Source: Methylorubrum rhodinum
Lineage (GTDB): Bacteria > Pseudomonadota > Alphaproteobacteria > Rhizobiales > Beijerinckiaceae
Assembly (NCBI RefSeq): GCF_014199935.1
Contig: NZ_JACHOP010000003.1
Location: 298,956 to 362,955 of the forward strand
Length of the DNA: 64,000 nt
Reading direction: 5' to 3'
Shown here: positions 8,989 to 17,619 of the stretch, one piece after another
How the letters are laid out: each line of letters starts with the position of its first letter
Numbering within the stretch: position 1 is the first letter of the stretch
The notes under the pieces: model-generated
What the model saw: only the letters and a program-made list of their open reading frames with translations
Database searches by the model: none
What the model was told of the DNA's origin: nothing
Program-made: the position numbers and the translations under genes

Positions 8989-9612
8989 TCAGGCGGCTTT
9001 CGGCAGGGCGATGGCGACGCCCATCATCGCTTCCGGCGTGACCAGCTTGGCCAAATCGTCCTCGCTCATGCCCTGCGTGTTGTCCGGCCGCTCGGGCACG
9101 ACGAACCAGCGGATCTGGGCCGAGCTGTCCCAGGTCCGGATCTCCTTCGAGGCATCGACCTCCAGGCCGAACTCCTTGAGCACTGCCCGCGGCTCGCGGG
9201 CCGCGCGGGCGCGGAAGGACGGGTCCTTGTACCAGTACGGCGGCAGCCCCAGCACTGGCCAGGGATAGCACGAGCACAGCGTGCAGATGATCAGGTTGTG
9301 GACCTGAGGCGTGTTGGCGACGGCGCGCATGTGCTCGCCCTCGGCGCCCGCAGCGCCCGTGGGCAGACCGAGCTGGGCGACGGCCGCCATGGTGTCCTTG
9401 ACGAGAAGCGCCTTAAAGGCATCGTCGACCCAGGCCCGTGCGACCAGCTTGGCGCCGTTGAACGGGCCCATCTCGGTGGCGAATGTCTGCATCACCTTGT
9501 CCACGGTCTGATCGGTGATGATGCCCTTCTCGATCAGCAAAGCTTCGAGCGCGCGTACGCGCGCGGCGTTGCGCTCCTCGCGGTCGTTCGGATAGGCAAA
9601 ACGGTCGGTCAT
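8989..9612 (-). CDS. nthA: Nitrile hydratase alpha subunit, cobalt type
   Basis: A 207-residue protein. The metal-binding claw is Cys110-Thr-Leu-Cys113-Ser-Cys115 followed by YPWPVLGLPP. Thr in the CTLCSC motif marks cobalt enzymes (iron enzymes have Ser). The enzyme hydrates nitriles to amides in the cytoplasm as an alpha/beta heterodimer. Start at the ATG ending at 9612 (MTDRFAYPND). Gene order beta-alpha-activator is typical of cobalt-type operons. Confidence 0.95.
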   Translation of the reverse strand: MTDRFAYPNDREERNAARVRALEALLIEKGIITDQTVDKVMQTFATEMGPFNGAKLVARAWVDDAFKALLVKDTMAAVAQLGLPTGAAGAEGEHMRAVANTPQVHNLIICTLCSCYPWPVLGLPPYWYKDPSFRARAAREPRAVLKEFGLEVDASKEIRTWDSSAQIRWFVVPERPDNTQGMSEDDLAKLVTPEAMMGVAIALPKAA

Positions 9613-9623
9613 CGGTTCCCCCT

Positions 9624-10358
9624 TTAGGCCGCCGCTTGCTGGTCGAGCGGGCGGAGATAGGCATCGAACAGGTCGGCGTAGATGAAGAAGCCGGGCTCGG
9701 CGTTGCCGGGCCAAAGATGCTGCGGATCGAACTTCACGCAGTAGACCGGCATGGCCGGGCCGATGCCGTCGGGCCCGGTCGAACACAGGTAGGCGAACGC
9801 GTCGTCGTAGACGGTCTCGACGACACCGACCTTGTTGCGTAGGTAGCCCGGCAAGCGGGTGTGCTCGACCGTCGGCGGATCGCCGATTACCACCGTGTCG
9901 CCGACGGCGAAGCGCGGCTTGTCCGCCCATTGATGCCAGGGCGAGTCGCCGTCCATCAGGTATTTGTGGACGCGGTCGTCGACGTCCGACTGGCCGCCCG
10001 ACGGCAGCGGCTTGGCGTTATCGGCGAAGTACTCATCGGTTCGCGCGTCTAGCTCGGCCTGGGTGATGTAACCGTTGGCGACGAAGTAGCCGGAGATGCC
10101 GCCGAGCCACTTCTCGTAATAGCGATACTTGAAGTAGTCGAACGGGTTCATCGCCTCCGCGCCTTTACGCAGATCGGCCCAGGTCCAGACGGTGCTGAAG
10201 CTGCTCGATGTCGGCGGCAGTTTCACCTGTGGGCTGAGCGCCATCATGGCGGTGTGGATGCCGAAGATGCGCTCCTCCCAGGGCTCGACGAAGACGCGCA
10301 GTTCGGGAGCGACGGGGTCGAGGCCTTCGAGGCCGCCGAGGGTATGCTGAAGCTTCAT
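9624..10358 (-). CDS. nthB: Nitrile hydratase beta subunit
   Basis: A 244-residue protein. The N-terminal part (VEPWEERIFGIHTAMMALSP) and the C-terminal SH3-like barrel (PRFAVGDTVVI, LPGYLRNKVGVVE) are standard for nitrile hydratase beta. YYEKWLGGI in the middle is also typical. It is translated just before alpha with an 11-bp gap. It forms part of the substrate pocket and supports the alpha metal centre through conserved arginines (family knowledge). Confidence 0.95.
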   Translation of the reverse strand: MKLQHTLGGLEGLDPVAPELRVFVEPWEERIFGIHTAMMALSPQVKLPPTSSSFSTVWTWADLRKGAEAMNPFDYFKYRYYEKWLGGISGYFVANGYITQAELDARTDEYFADNAKPLPSGGQSDVDDRVHKYLMDGDSPWHQWADKPRFAVGDTVVIGDPPTVEHTRLPGYLRNKVGVVETVYDDAFAYLCSTGPDGIGPAMPVYCVKFDPQHLWPGNAEPGFFIYADLFDAYLRPLDQQAAA

Positions 10359-10370
10359 GGGACCTCCGGA

Positions 10371-10880
10371 TCAGTGGGCTTGCGCGGGGGCGGTGGGGCG
10401 TTCGGTCAGGACCTTGGCGAGCCTCTCGGAGACGATGCCGAAAAGCGCGCCGACGAGCATCGAGAATCCGGCCACGAGGGTCGGGTGGGTAAGACCGAGA
10501 TCGAGCACTCCTCGGCCGTTCGCCTGCGTCGTACCCACCAGCGAGGCGAAGCCGAACACGATGGCCGGTGGATAGCCGAGGAAGCCGGCCGAGGCGGCGA
10601 GGATCATCAGGCCGCTTCCGATGCCGACCGACACTGCGGCGAGGGCCGGAGAGGTCGGCGCCATCGTGATGACCAGCAGGCACAGGCTCGCGATGAGGAT
10701 GCCGGTCCAGTTCGAGGCGACCGACTTCACGAGGCCGGACACGCCGCCGCCGCAGGCGAAGAACGAGGCCCAGGCGATGAAGGTCACCCAGACCGGGATC
10801 GGAAGGAGCGTGGCCGTTAGGTAGGTGTCGAGGCCTCCGAGGACCGCGATGCTGACAGTCAGGGCGAGCGTCGGGGACAT
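10371..10880 (-). CDS. DUF1097 family membrane protein
   Basis: A 169-residue protein with five to six hydrophobic helices and the DUF1097-like pattern FIAWASFFACGGG near residue 35. It is co-directional with and 12 bp upstream of the nitrile hydratase beta gene. The function of the family is unknown. The position suggests a membrane function tied to nitrile/amide use or metal supply, which is inference. Confidence 0.75.
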   Translation of the reverse strand: MSPTLALTVSIAVLGGLDTYLTATLLPIPVWVTFIAWASFFACGGGVSGLVKSVASNWTGILIASLCLLVITMAPTSPALAAVSVGIGSGLMILAASAGFLGYPPAIVFGFASLVGTTQANGRGVLDLGLTHPTLVAGFSMLVGALFGIVSERLAKVLTERPTAPAQAH

Positions 10881-10914
10881 ATGGTAGGATCTCCAGCCGT
10901 GATGGGTTGCGGTG

Positions 10915-11925
10915 TCATGCGGCGTCCCGCCCAGCCAAGCAGGCGTGCATGTCGGCCTCGATTGCAGCTCGGTCGAGCTTGCGGCCGATGAAGACGATTT
11001 CGCCGTGCCGGCGTTCGCCCGGTCGCCAAGGACGGCCCGGCCGGCCGTCCAGTGTCATATGCACGCCGTGGAAGACGTAGCGCCGCGCCTCGCCCAGGAC
11101 CGGGACGATGCCCTTGATGCGGAAGATGTCGGCGCCCTTGGCCTGGACGAAGCCGTTGAGCCACCGGAAGAAGTTTCCCGAGTCGAGATCGCTCTCGACG
11201 CGAACCGCGACGCTGCCGATGCTATCGTCGTGTTCGTGCTCGACGTCCGAGAGAAGTTCGGGCTCGATGCTCAGGGCATTCTTCAGATCGAAGGCGCGGA
11301 TGCCGAGCACCTCGGCGGCCGGCACCGCCGCATTCTGGACGCGCCGGATGCGCGCGAGCGGGTTCAGGCGCCGCAGTTCGGTCTCACGCTCGCGGAGTGT
11401 GTCCTCGTCGACGAGGTCGGTCTTGTTGAGGATCAGGAGATCGGCGAAGGCGATCTGCTCGGCGGCGACGTTCTCGCCCCCTGCTGCCTCCGCTTCCTCG
11501 CCCAGGGCGAGCCAGAGCGGATTGTGCAGGGCATCCACCACCGTCACCAGCGCGTCGAGCTCAGTCTCGGCACGCAGGCGCTCGTCGAGAATGAAACTCT
11601 GGATCACGGGTGCGGGATCGGCGAGGCCCGTCGTCTCAATCAGGATGCGGCTGACCCGCTGAGGGCGTGTGAGCAGGCGCTCGATCGTGGTGACAAGGTC
11701 CGAGCGTACGGTGCAGCAGATGCAGCCGTTGTTAATCTCGACGACGTCCTCGTCGACGCCAACCACCAGTTGCCCGTCGATGCCGACCTCGCCGAACTCG
11801 TTGACGATGACGGCCGTCCCCTCCGCCCCCGCCTGCGCCAGCAGCTGGTTCAGGAGGGTGGTCTTTCCCGAGCCGAGAAAGCCGGTGAGGACCGTGACCG
11901 GAACTTTCCCACTACTTAACGACAT
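10915..11925 (-). CDS. CobW/COG0523-family GTPase metallochaperone (nitrile hydratase P47K type)
   Basis: 336 residues from the ATG ending at 11925 (MSLSSGKVPVTVLTG); a longer frame upstream is less likely. Walker A GFLGSGKT is at 15-22. The metal-binding CxCC motif lies in NNGCICC, with cysteines at 68, 70 and 71. NKTD is the guanine-specificity motif. The C-terminal CobW_C domain includes VFHGVHM. It heads the nitrile hydratase operon. Related proteins assist metal loading of nitrile hydratases, so cobalt delivery to NthA is the likely job. Confidence 0.88.
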   Translation of the reverse strand: MSLSSGKVPVTVLTGFLGSGKTTLLNQLLAQAGAEGTAVIVNEFGEVGIDGQLVVGVDEDVVEINNGCICCTVRSDLVTTIERLLTRPQRVSRILIETTGLADPAPVIQSFILDERLRAETELDALVTVVDALHNPLWLALGEEAEAAGGENVAAEQIAFADLLILNKTDLVDEDTLRERETELRRLNPLARIRRVQNAAVPAAEVLGIRAFDLKNALSIEPELLSDVEHEHDDSIGSVAVRVESDLDSGNFFRWLNGFVQAKGADIFRIKGIVPVLGEARRYVFHGVHMTLDGRPGRPWRPGERRHGEIVFIGRKLDRAAIEADMHACLAGRDAA

Positions 11926-12059
11926 AGAACAGTCTCCCGGAATCTGCGTCGTCGGCGAAGCTAAATCCACGCCACATCAGGAACCAGCGCGATTCTGTGG
12001 CACTTTAGGCCAGATAGAACGCATATCTGGACGGGTGGCTCACGTTGCCTTGCGCCTAC

Positions 12060-13109
12060 TCACCGCTTGCCTCCCTGTTGAGCGAGGTGCTTGGAGCGCC
12101 CTGCGGAAAGTGGGCCGGGAGCCGCGTGTGACGGCGCTTGGAAGCGCTGGCGATAGCCGGCCGGCGAAACCGTCAGGTGCCGGATAAAGGCCCGGCGCAT
12201 GGTGTCGATCGAGCCGAACCCGCAATGATGCGAGACCTGCTGGATGCTGAGCGAACCTGCCTCAAGGAGGCTTCGTGCGGCCTCGACGCGGGCGGCCTCG
12301 ACAAAGCGCGCCGGCGTCGTCTTCAACGCCTCGTGGAAAAGGCGCGTCAGGCTGCGCCGGCTCATGGACGCTTGCCGCGCCAGCCGTTCGACGGAGAGGT
12401 CGGCAGACAGGTTGTCGAGCACGAAGTCCGACAGGGCGCCGAGCGGCGACGACTCGGAGAGTTGTGCCCAGAGATGCATGCTGAACTGCGACTGCCCGCC
12501 CGGCCGACGCAAGCACACGGCGAGGGCATGGGCGACGGCGAGAGAGACGGTTGGGCCGCAATCTTGCTCGATGAGGGCGAGCGCGAGGTCGATGCCCGCC
12601 GTGACGCCGGCCGAGCTGTATATGTGGCCGTCGCGGACGAAGGTCCGGTCGTGCTCGACTCGGGTGTCGGGAAAGCGGTTTGCGAGGGTGTCGGCGGACT
12701 GCCAGTGCGTGGTCGCCCGCCGGCCCATTAGCAAGCCCGCCGCGCCCAGGAGAAAGGCGCCGTTGCAGATGGACGCGATCCGGCGGGTTACAGGAGCCAT
12801 ATCCGCGAGCCAGGCGGCGGCGGCCGTCTCTAGGCTCAACGCCTCGATGTCGGGGCTACCCGCGACCAGCAAGGTGTCGAACAACTCGTTTGTCTCGCCG
12901 ATCAGCCGGTCCGGCATTAGACGCAGGCCCGAGGACGCGGTGATCGGACCAGGAGCGGTTCCGAGGAGCGAGATCGCGTAGCGCACCGGATTGTCCGGGA
13001 TCTTCCCGGCTTGCGCAAACGCATCGACCGGGCCGACGATATCGAGGGCCTGCGATCCGGCCGGCGCGACGATGCCGACGGTGATCACGCGGGGTTCCAT
13101 GTCGTTCAT
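12060..13109 (-). CDS. GlxA-family AraC-type transcriptional regulator
   Basis: 349 residues from MNDMEPRVITVG (ATG ending at 13109); earlier in-frame ATGs exist. The N-terminal ~180 residues are a DJ-1/PfpI-like amidotransferase fold, with the nucleophile-elbow segment SICNGAFLLGAAGLL. The C-terminal ~110 residues carry two AraC helix-turn-helix motifs: VERLARQASMSRRSLTRLF, then VSHHCGFGSIDTMRRAF. Such regulators often control nitrogen-compound catabolism. It lies between the nitrile hydratase operon and an MFS permease on the same strand and could regulate either. Confidence 0.85.
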   Translation of the reverse strand: MNDMEPRVITVGIVAPAGSQALDIVGPVDAFAQAGKIPDNPVRYAISLLGTAPGPITASSGLRLMPDRLIGETNELFDTLLVAGSPDIEALSLETAAAAWLADMAPVTRRIASICNGAFLLGAAGLLMGRRATTHWQSADTLANRFPDTRVEHDRTFVRDGHIYSSAGVTAGIDLALALIEQDCGPTVSLAVAHALAVCLRRPGGQSQFSMHLWAQLSESSPLGALSDFVLDNLSADLSVERLARQASMSRRSLTRLFHEALKTTPARFVEAARVEAARSLLEAGSLSIQQVSHHCGFGSIDTMRRAFIRHLTVSPAGYRQRFQAPSHAAPGPLSAGRSKHLAQQGGKR

Positions 13110-13213
13110 CGGTTTGGCGGAGTGCGAGATGTGGTGAGAAACCGGCATGTCAGGGCCGGGCCAATCGCGATTGACAGCGCCGTCGCCCGCTGACGGCGGC
13201 GCTGTCGGCCTCA

Positions 13214-14833
13214 TCAGAGGCGGGACGTGTGGGTCTCGCGCAGCAGAACGGCGCCGATCACGGCGGTGCTGGCGGCAAAGATCACCGTGTACCAGAGGCC
13301 TGCGAACACATCGCCGGTGCTCACCACCACCGAGGCGGCGACGAGCGGCGCGAAGCCGCCGATCCAGCCGTTGCCGAACTGCAGCGCGACGGACACGCCG
13401 CTGTAGCGGATCTGGGTCGGGAACAGTTCGACCAGCATCGCGCCTAGCGGGCCGTAGACCATGGTGGCGAGGAACACGAGAGCGAACAACAGCGCCACCA
13501 TCATCGGGGCGTTGGCCTGGGCCGGGTCTGCCTTGAGCGGCAGCCCCGCCTCCACGAGCGCGACCTTCACGGCAGGTTCGTCGAACCCGGTGAAGCTACG
13601 GTCGCCCAGCCGCAGGCCAAAGCCGTCGCCGGGGACCACGGTGTAGGGCACCGCGTTGGCGGACAGGAATGACTTGGCCTTCGAGCAGGGCGTCGTCTTG
13701 GCTGGCGAGAACAGCTGCGTGACGATCGACTGGTCGGCAACGCAGTCGGCGCCCTGAAGCGCCACCGTGTGGTTCGCTCGGAAGGCCGCCAGCCGCGGAT
13801 TGCCGTAGATCATCAGCCCGTTGAAGATCGGGATGAACAGGATCGCCGAGAGCGCGCAACCGGTCAGGATAATCCACTTGCGGCCGATGCAGTCGGAGAG
13901 CCAGCCGAACACCACGAAAAATGGCGTCGCCAGGACGAGACCGATGGTCAGATAGATATAGGCCGTACTCGGATCGAGCTTAAGCGTGTTTGTCATGAAG
14001 TACAGGCTATAGAAGTGGCCGGTGTACCAGATCACTGCCTGACCGGCGACCGCGCCGAAGATTGCGATGAGCACGGTCTTAAGGTTGCGTTTCTCGCCGA
14101 GAACCTCCTTGATAGGGTTTTTCGATGTCCTTCCTTCCGACTGCATCTGCTTGAACACGGGCGACTCGTGCAGCTTCAGCCGAATATAGAGCGAGAGTAG
14201 GAGAAGGCCGATCGAGCCCACGAACGGGATACGCCAGCCCCAGGAAGCGAAAGCCTCAGGTGACATGGAGTTGCGGCAGATCAGGATCGCAAGAAGCGAC
14301 AGCAGCAAGCCTCCGGTCGCAGTGATCTGGATCCAACTGGTGATGAACCCGCGTCGGCCGCTGCCCGCGTGCTCCGCAACGTATGTGACGGCACCGCCGA
14401 ACTCGCCGCCGACTGCGAGACCCTGCAGCAGCCGCAGCGTCACCAAGATGATTGGGGCCCACCAGCCGATCTGAGCGAAGGTCGGCAGCAACCCGACCGC
14501 CGCCGTTGCGACGCCCATGATCAGCATGGTGATCAGAAAGGTGACCTTGCGTCCGACGAGGTCGCCAAGCCGACCGAAGAACAAGGCACCGAAGGGGCGC
14601 AGCACGAAGCCGGCACCGAAGGTGGCGAGCGACGCAAGGAACGCCGCGGTCTCATTGCTCGGCGGGAAGAACAGCGCGCCGAAGAAGGCTGCAAGCGTTC
14701 CGTAGATGAAGAAGTCGTACCACTCGAACACCGTGCCGAGGGCGGCGGCCAGCACGACGCGTCGAGTCTCCGATGAACTTTGGGCTGATAGCTGGCTTTC
14801 GGCCGGCGCGGGCATCACGGACTGTGCAGACAT
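13214..14833 (-). CDS. MFS transporter, metabolite:H+ symporter (MHS) type
   Basis: A 539-residue protein with 12 predicted helices. The MHS subgroup signatures are FEWYDFFIYG at the first helix and GRLGDLVGRK in loop 2-3, followed by LRLLQGLAVGGEFGGAV in helix 4. An extended hydrophilic stretch (about residues 350-440, with several cysteines) separates two late helices and is longer than usual in the family. Substrate is probably a small organic acid or zwitterion. It follows the alpha/beta hydrolase in the same direction. Confidence 0.88.
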   Translation of the reverse strand: MSAQSVMPAPAESQLSAQSSSETRRVVLAAALGTVFEWYDFFIYGTLAAFFGALFFPPSNETAAFLASLATFGAGFVLRPFGALFFGRLGDLVGRKVTFLITMLIMGVATAAVGLLPTFAQIGWWAPIILVTLRLLQGLAVGGEFGGAVTYVAEHAGSGRRGFITSWIQITATGGLLLSLLAILICRNSMSPEAFASWGWRIPFVGSIGLLLLSLYIRLKLHESPVFKQMQSEGRTSKNPIKEVLGEKRNLKTVLIAIFGAVAGQAVIWYTGHFYSLYFMTNTLKLDPSTAYIYLTIGLVLATPFFVVFGWLSDCIGRKWIILTGCALSAILFIPIFNGLMIYGNPRLAAFRANHTVALQGADCVADQSIVTQLFSPAKTTPCSKAKSFLSANAVPYTVVPGDGFGLRLGDRSFTGFDEPAVKVALVEAGLPLKADPAQANAPMMVALLFALVFLATMVYGPLGAMLVELFPTQIRYSGVSVALQFGNGWIGGFAPLVAASVVVSTGDVFAGLWYTVIFAASTAVIGAVLLRETHTSRL

Positions 14834-15002
14834 TTCTGTTCCCCTAGTTTTCGACTGGCCCTGAACCTTGGAAGGATTGCCCGTGCATTTTATTTTTAAT
14901 CTATCGGTCGCTGAACCGACAGTTTTCGACTTGGTCGTTAGCCGGCTGCATCGATGTGACCAGAATTCTTGCGCGTGTGTTGGCAGTCAGCTGCGCGCCG
15001 AC

Positions 15003-15782
15003 TCAAATCGAGTTCAGGAACTCGCTGAACTTGGCGTTGAAGATGTGCGGCTGCTCGATCATCGGGAAATGGGCCGCATTCGGGATGATCGTCAGCCAGC
15101 TGTCGGGAATGCCATCGGCCAGCGCCCGGGACTCGGCCGGCGGGGTGATGGCGTCCTCCTCCCCGACGACGACAAGGGTCGGGATGCGGATCGAGGACAA
15201 CTCTGACCGGCTGTCGCTCGCATTGAGGGAGCGGATCGCGACGCGGGCGACGTGGGCGGGCGTCTGAACGACCTCATTCTTCGCCCAATCCACGATCGAT
15301 GCGGGAGCGCAGGCGGCGAAGGATCTTTCGATGACGTGCTGGCTCGCAATTGCGACGCCGAAGCGATCGATGGCCGTCAGAACGTTCTCAACCTTCACAT
15401 CGGGGCCGAGACCGTGCGGGGTCGCGCCGACCAGAACGAGGGCGTTGACGCGCGGCGGGTTCTTCAGGACGAAGCGCTGGGCGATGGTGCCGCCCATGGA
15501 CAGGCCGACAAGCACGCACGGCTCAATGGCGAGTTCCGTGAACACCCGCTCCAAGTCCACGACGAAGTCGTCGATGGCGTACCCGCGCTCTTCCGGTCGA
15601 GGCGATACGCCGTGCCCGGGCAGATTGACCCGAATCACGCGCCGATCCCGAGAGAACGGCGCGACCTGCTCACGCCAGAACTCGGCAGTGGTGGTGAAGC
15701 CGTGCACGAAGACGATGGCCGGCCCCTGGCCTGAGATCTCGACGATGCTGTCGCCGATCAGACGCTGCTCGCTATTAGACAC
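15003..15782 (-). CDS. Alpha/beta hydrolase
   Basis: A 259-residue protein of the alpha/beta hydrolase fold. The oxyanion segment is VFVHGFTTT, the nucleophile elbow is GLSMGG, and the later acidic and histidine residues lie in VVGEEDAITPP and NAAHFPMIE. The start is GTG (ending at 15782), preceded by AGGAG eight bases upstream. Enzymes of this shape include enol-lactonases and C-C hydrolases; the substrate is unknown. A candidate sigma-54 promoter lies just upstream, next to a divergent sigma-54 activator. Confidence 0.82.
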   Translation of the reverse strand: MSNSEQRLIGDSIVEISGQGPAIVFVHGFTTTAEFWREQVAPFSRDRRVIRVNLPGHGVSPRPEERGYAIDDFVVDLERVFTELAIEPCVLVGLSMGGTIAQRFVLKNPPRVNALVLVGATPHGLGPDVKVENVLTAIDRFGVAIASQHVIERSFAACAPASIVDWAKNEVVQTPAHVARVAIRSLNASDSRSELSSIRIPTLVVVGEEDAITPPAESRALADGIPDSWLTIIPNAAHFPMIEQPHIFNAKFSEFLNSI

Positions 15783-15820
15783 GCCGACACTCCTGACAAT
15801 GAGTTACGGTCGAACATCCC

Positions 15821-15836
15821 GCAACTTCGGCACCAG
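15821..15836 (-). promoter_or_regulatory. Candidate sigma-54 promoter of the hydrolase gene
   Basis: The minus-strand sequence CTGGTGCCGAAGTTGC has -24 GG and -12 GC separated by the required 10 bases. The TTGC half matches consensus; the -24 half is weaker (CTGGTGC instead of TTGGCAC). It lies about 40 bp upstream of the GTG start. Confidence 0.45.
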
Positions 15837-15940
15837 CGGTGTGCCAAGAGGCCGAAAACCACGCAAAATGCTGATTATAAATAGTTTTTATGATCTTCCC
15901 CGGTGGCTTGGGGCGCCTTGACTGAGCTCGGGGAATCGGT

Positions 15941-15957
15941 TTGGCATTGCATTTGCG
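15941..15957 (+). promoter_or_regulatory. Candidate sigma-54 promoter of the activator gene
   Basis: TTGGCATTGCATTTGCG has GG (15943-15944) and GC (15955-15956) exactly 10 bases apart, a strong -24/-12 match (TTGGCA and TTGC). Transcription would begin near 15968, ahead of the ATG at 15984. This argues for that start and for autoregulation. A partial palindrome (TGTCTCATC, then TTTGAGGCACA) follows. Confidence 0.55.
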
Positions 15958-15983
15958 AGACAAATGTCTCATCTTTGAGGCAC

Positions 15984-17327
15984 ATGCGATACATGCTCAC
16001 TTGGCCCGGCGCAGGCACCGATGAAGCGCAGTTGCTGCGCCTCTTGCTCGACCACGTCTCGGATTGCCTTGTTGCAGTGGACGGCACCGGGCATATCGTC
16101 TTGATCAATCGCTCCTATTGCCATTTGCTTGGCGGCGAGGAGGATGACTTCGTTGGGCGACACATTACCGATGTCGTTGGTCCACAGACGCGCCTTCATC
16201 TCGTCGCGCAGGGCGACACACCGATGTCACCGTTTCCCCTGGAAGTGCGCGGCCAGAAGCTGCTGGCACGTCAGGCGCCGGTCTTAAAGGACGGCAAGCC
16301 GATAGGCGCAGTGGGCGTGGCCCTATTCTCCAGTCCCTCCGCGCTCCGCCGCGCCTATCAACGCTTCGAGACAAGCGTCGCGGTACCGGCTGCGGCTGCC
16401 ACATGGCGCACGCGGTTCGGGATCGACGACTTGGTCGGCAACGATCCAGCGCTCGACGCATGTCGAACGCGCCTGAGGCAGGCGGCAGAGACCGAGTTTC
16501 CCGTTCTAATCACCGGGGAGACGGGAACCGGCAAGGAGCTTATCGCGCATGCCTTACACGCCCTGTCGCCTCGCGCTCCCGGTCCCTTCGTCTCGGTCAA
16601 CTGCGCTTCGATCCCGGCCGAGTTGATTGATTCCGAGCTGTTCGGTTACGAGGCCGGGGCGTTCACAGGTGCCTCGAGCCGAGGGAAACTTGGCAAGATC
16701 GAGGTTGCCTCCGGCGGCACGCTGTTTCTCGACGAGATCGGCGATATGCCCGTCCATTTGCAAGGCAGCCTCCTGCGTGTCCTGCAGACCGGAGAGATCG
16801 TGCGCGTGGGCGCGACGGTGCCGAAGCGGATCGACTTCCGCTTGGTCTGCGCCACACACCAGTCTTTGGATGACCAATTGACTGCCGGCACATTCCGAAG
16901 AGACCTTTTTTACCGCCTCGCCGTCCTGCGCATCCGGATGCCTCCGCTGCGGGAGCGCATTGATCTCGCTCTAGTAGGCACGGCCCTGCTAAACCGTCTC
17001 AGCGCAGAGAGCGGACTGCCCAAGAGATCGCTCTCGGCCGAGCAGTTGCAGCGACTTGAAAGACACCGCTGGCCCGGCAACGTGCGCGAATTGGAAAGCG
17101 TTCTCACCCGATATCTCGTGACCGGCGAACTCGCCATCGACGAGATGTCGGCATCGGCGAACATAAGCACCGAGGCAGCAACCCTAAAGGTTTCGACGGA
17201 CATTCAGCGTGCGCGTCTTGCTGAGGAGGCGCTGTTGGCCACGGGCGGAAATATCGGTGAGGCTGCGCGCCGACTAGGGATCAGCCGCGCTCAGTTTTAT
17301 CGAATTCGATCTAAAATTGTGTCGTAG
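15984..17327 (+). CDS. Sigma-54-dependent transcriptional activator with PAS sensor
   Basis: 447 residues from the ATG at 15984. The N-terminal PAS-like sensor is LLLDHVSDCLVAVDGTGHIV. The central AAA+ domain has Walker A GETGTGKE, the sigma-54 contact loop GAFTGA, and Walker B LFLDEIGDM with an arginine finger region downstream. The C-terminal Fis-type helix-turn-helix is GGNIGEAARRLGISRAQFYR. Divergent from the hydrolase gene, which is its likely target together with the MFS permease. The PAS ligand is unknown. Confidence 0.92.
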   Translation: MRYMLTWPGAGTDEAQLLRLLLDHVSDCLVAVDGTGHIVLINRSYCHLLGGEEDDFVGRHITDVVGPQTRLHLVAQGDTPMSPFPLEVRGQKLLARQAPVLKDGKPIGAVGVALFSSPSALRRAYQRFETSVAVPAAAATWRTRFGIDDLVGNDPALDACRTRLRQAAETEFPVLITGETGTGKELIAHALHALSPRAPGPFVSVNCASIPAELIDSELFGYEAGAFTGASSRGKLGKIEVASGGTLFLDEIGDMPVHLQGSLLRVLQTGEIVRVGATVPKRIDFRLVCATHQSLDDQLTAGTFRRDLFYRLAVLRIRMPPLRERIDLALVGTALLNRLSAESGLPKRSLSAEQLQRLERHRWPGNVRELESVLTRYLVTGELAIDEMSASANISTEAATLKVSTDIQRARLAEEALLATGGNIGEAARRLGISRAQFYRIRSKIVS

Positions 17328-17409
17328 ATCCATGACAAAGTTTTGCATTTTTGCAAGATCGGATTTTGTGTTCAGCGCAGTGAAGCTCTCCTGAGCGCGT
17401 GGGATCATC

Positions 17410-17560
17410 CCGCGCATCGCCCTCAAAGGGATCGAAAGCAGCGAAAAGCTCGGTCGCCATCGCTGGGTGGTCGATTCTTCTACAAGCTCAGGATGAGGGC
17501 ACTCACGCGTGATTCAACCGCTTCAGCCGCCTGCCCATCCGCTACAAGCTGTCAAAGAGC
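17410..17560 (+). pseudogene. IS5-family transposase, C-terminal fragment
   Basis: The frame reads RIALKGIESSEKLGRHRWVV then DS, the conserved end of IS5-type transposases. A degenerate 24-bp repeat follows at 17475-17498. After it the sequence resumes as HA, a stop, then FNRFSRLPIRYK in place of the expected HAWLNRFRRLxIRYE. Only the last few tens of codons survive. Confidence 0.65.
17475..17498 (+). repeat. 24-bp dispersed repeat, copy 2 (degenerate, in IS5 fragment)
   Basis: Matches the consensus with three substitutions; ACAAGCTCAGGATGAGG is intact apart from one base. Preceded by GTCGA, as in copies 4 (opposite strand) and 5. Confidence 0.65.
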
Positions 17561-17619
17561 GTGGAATATGGGTTCATCCGCACTTTCGGTGCTGGCGGGC
17601 TTCTGTGCGGCCAATCTCT

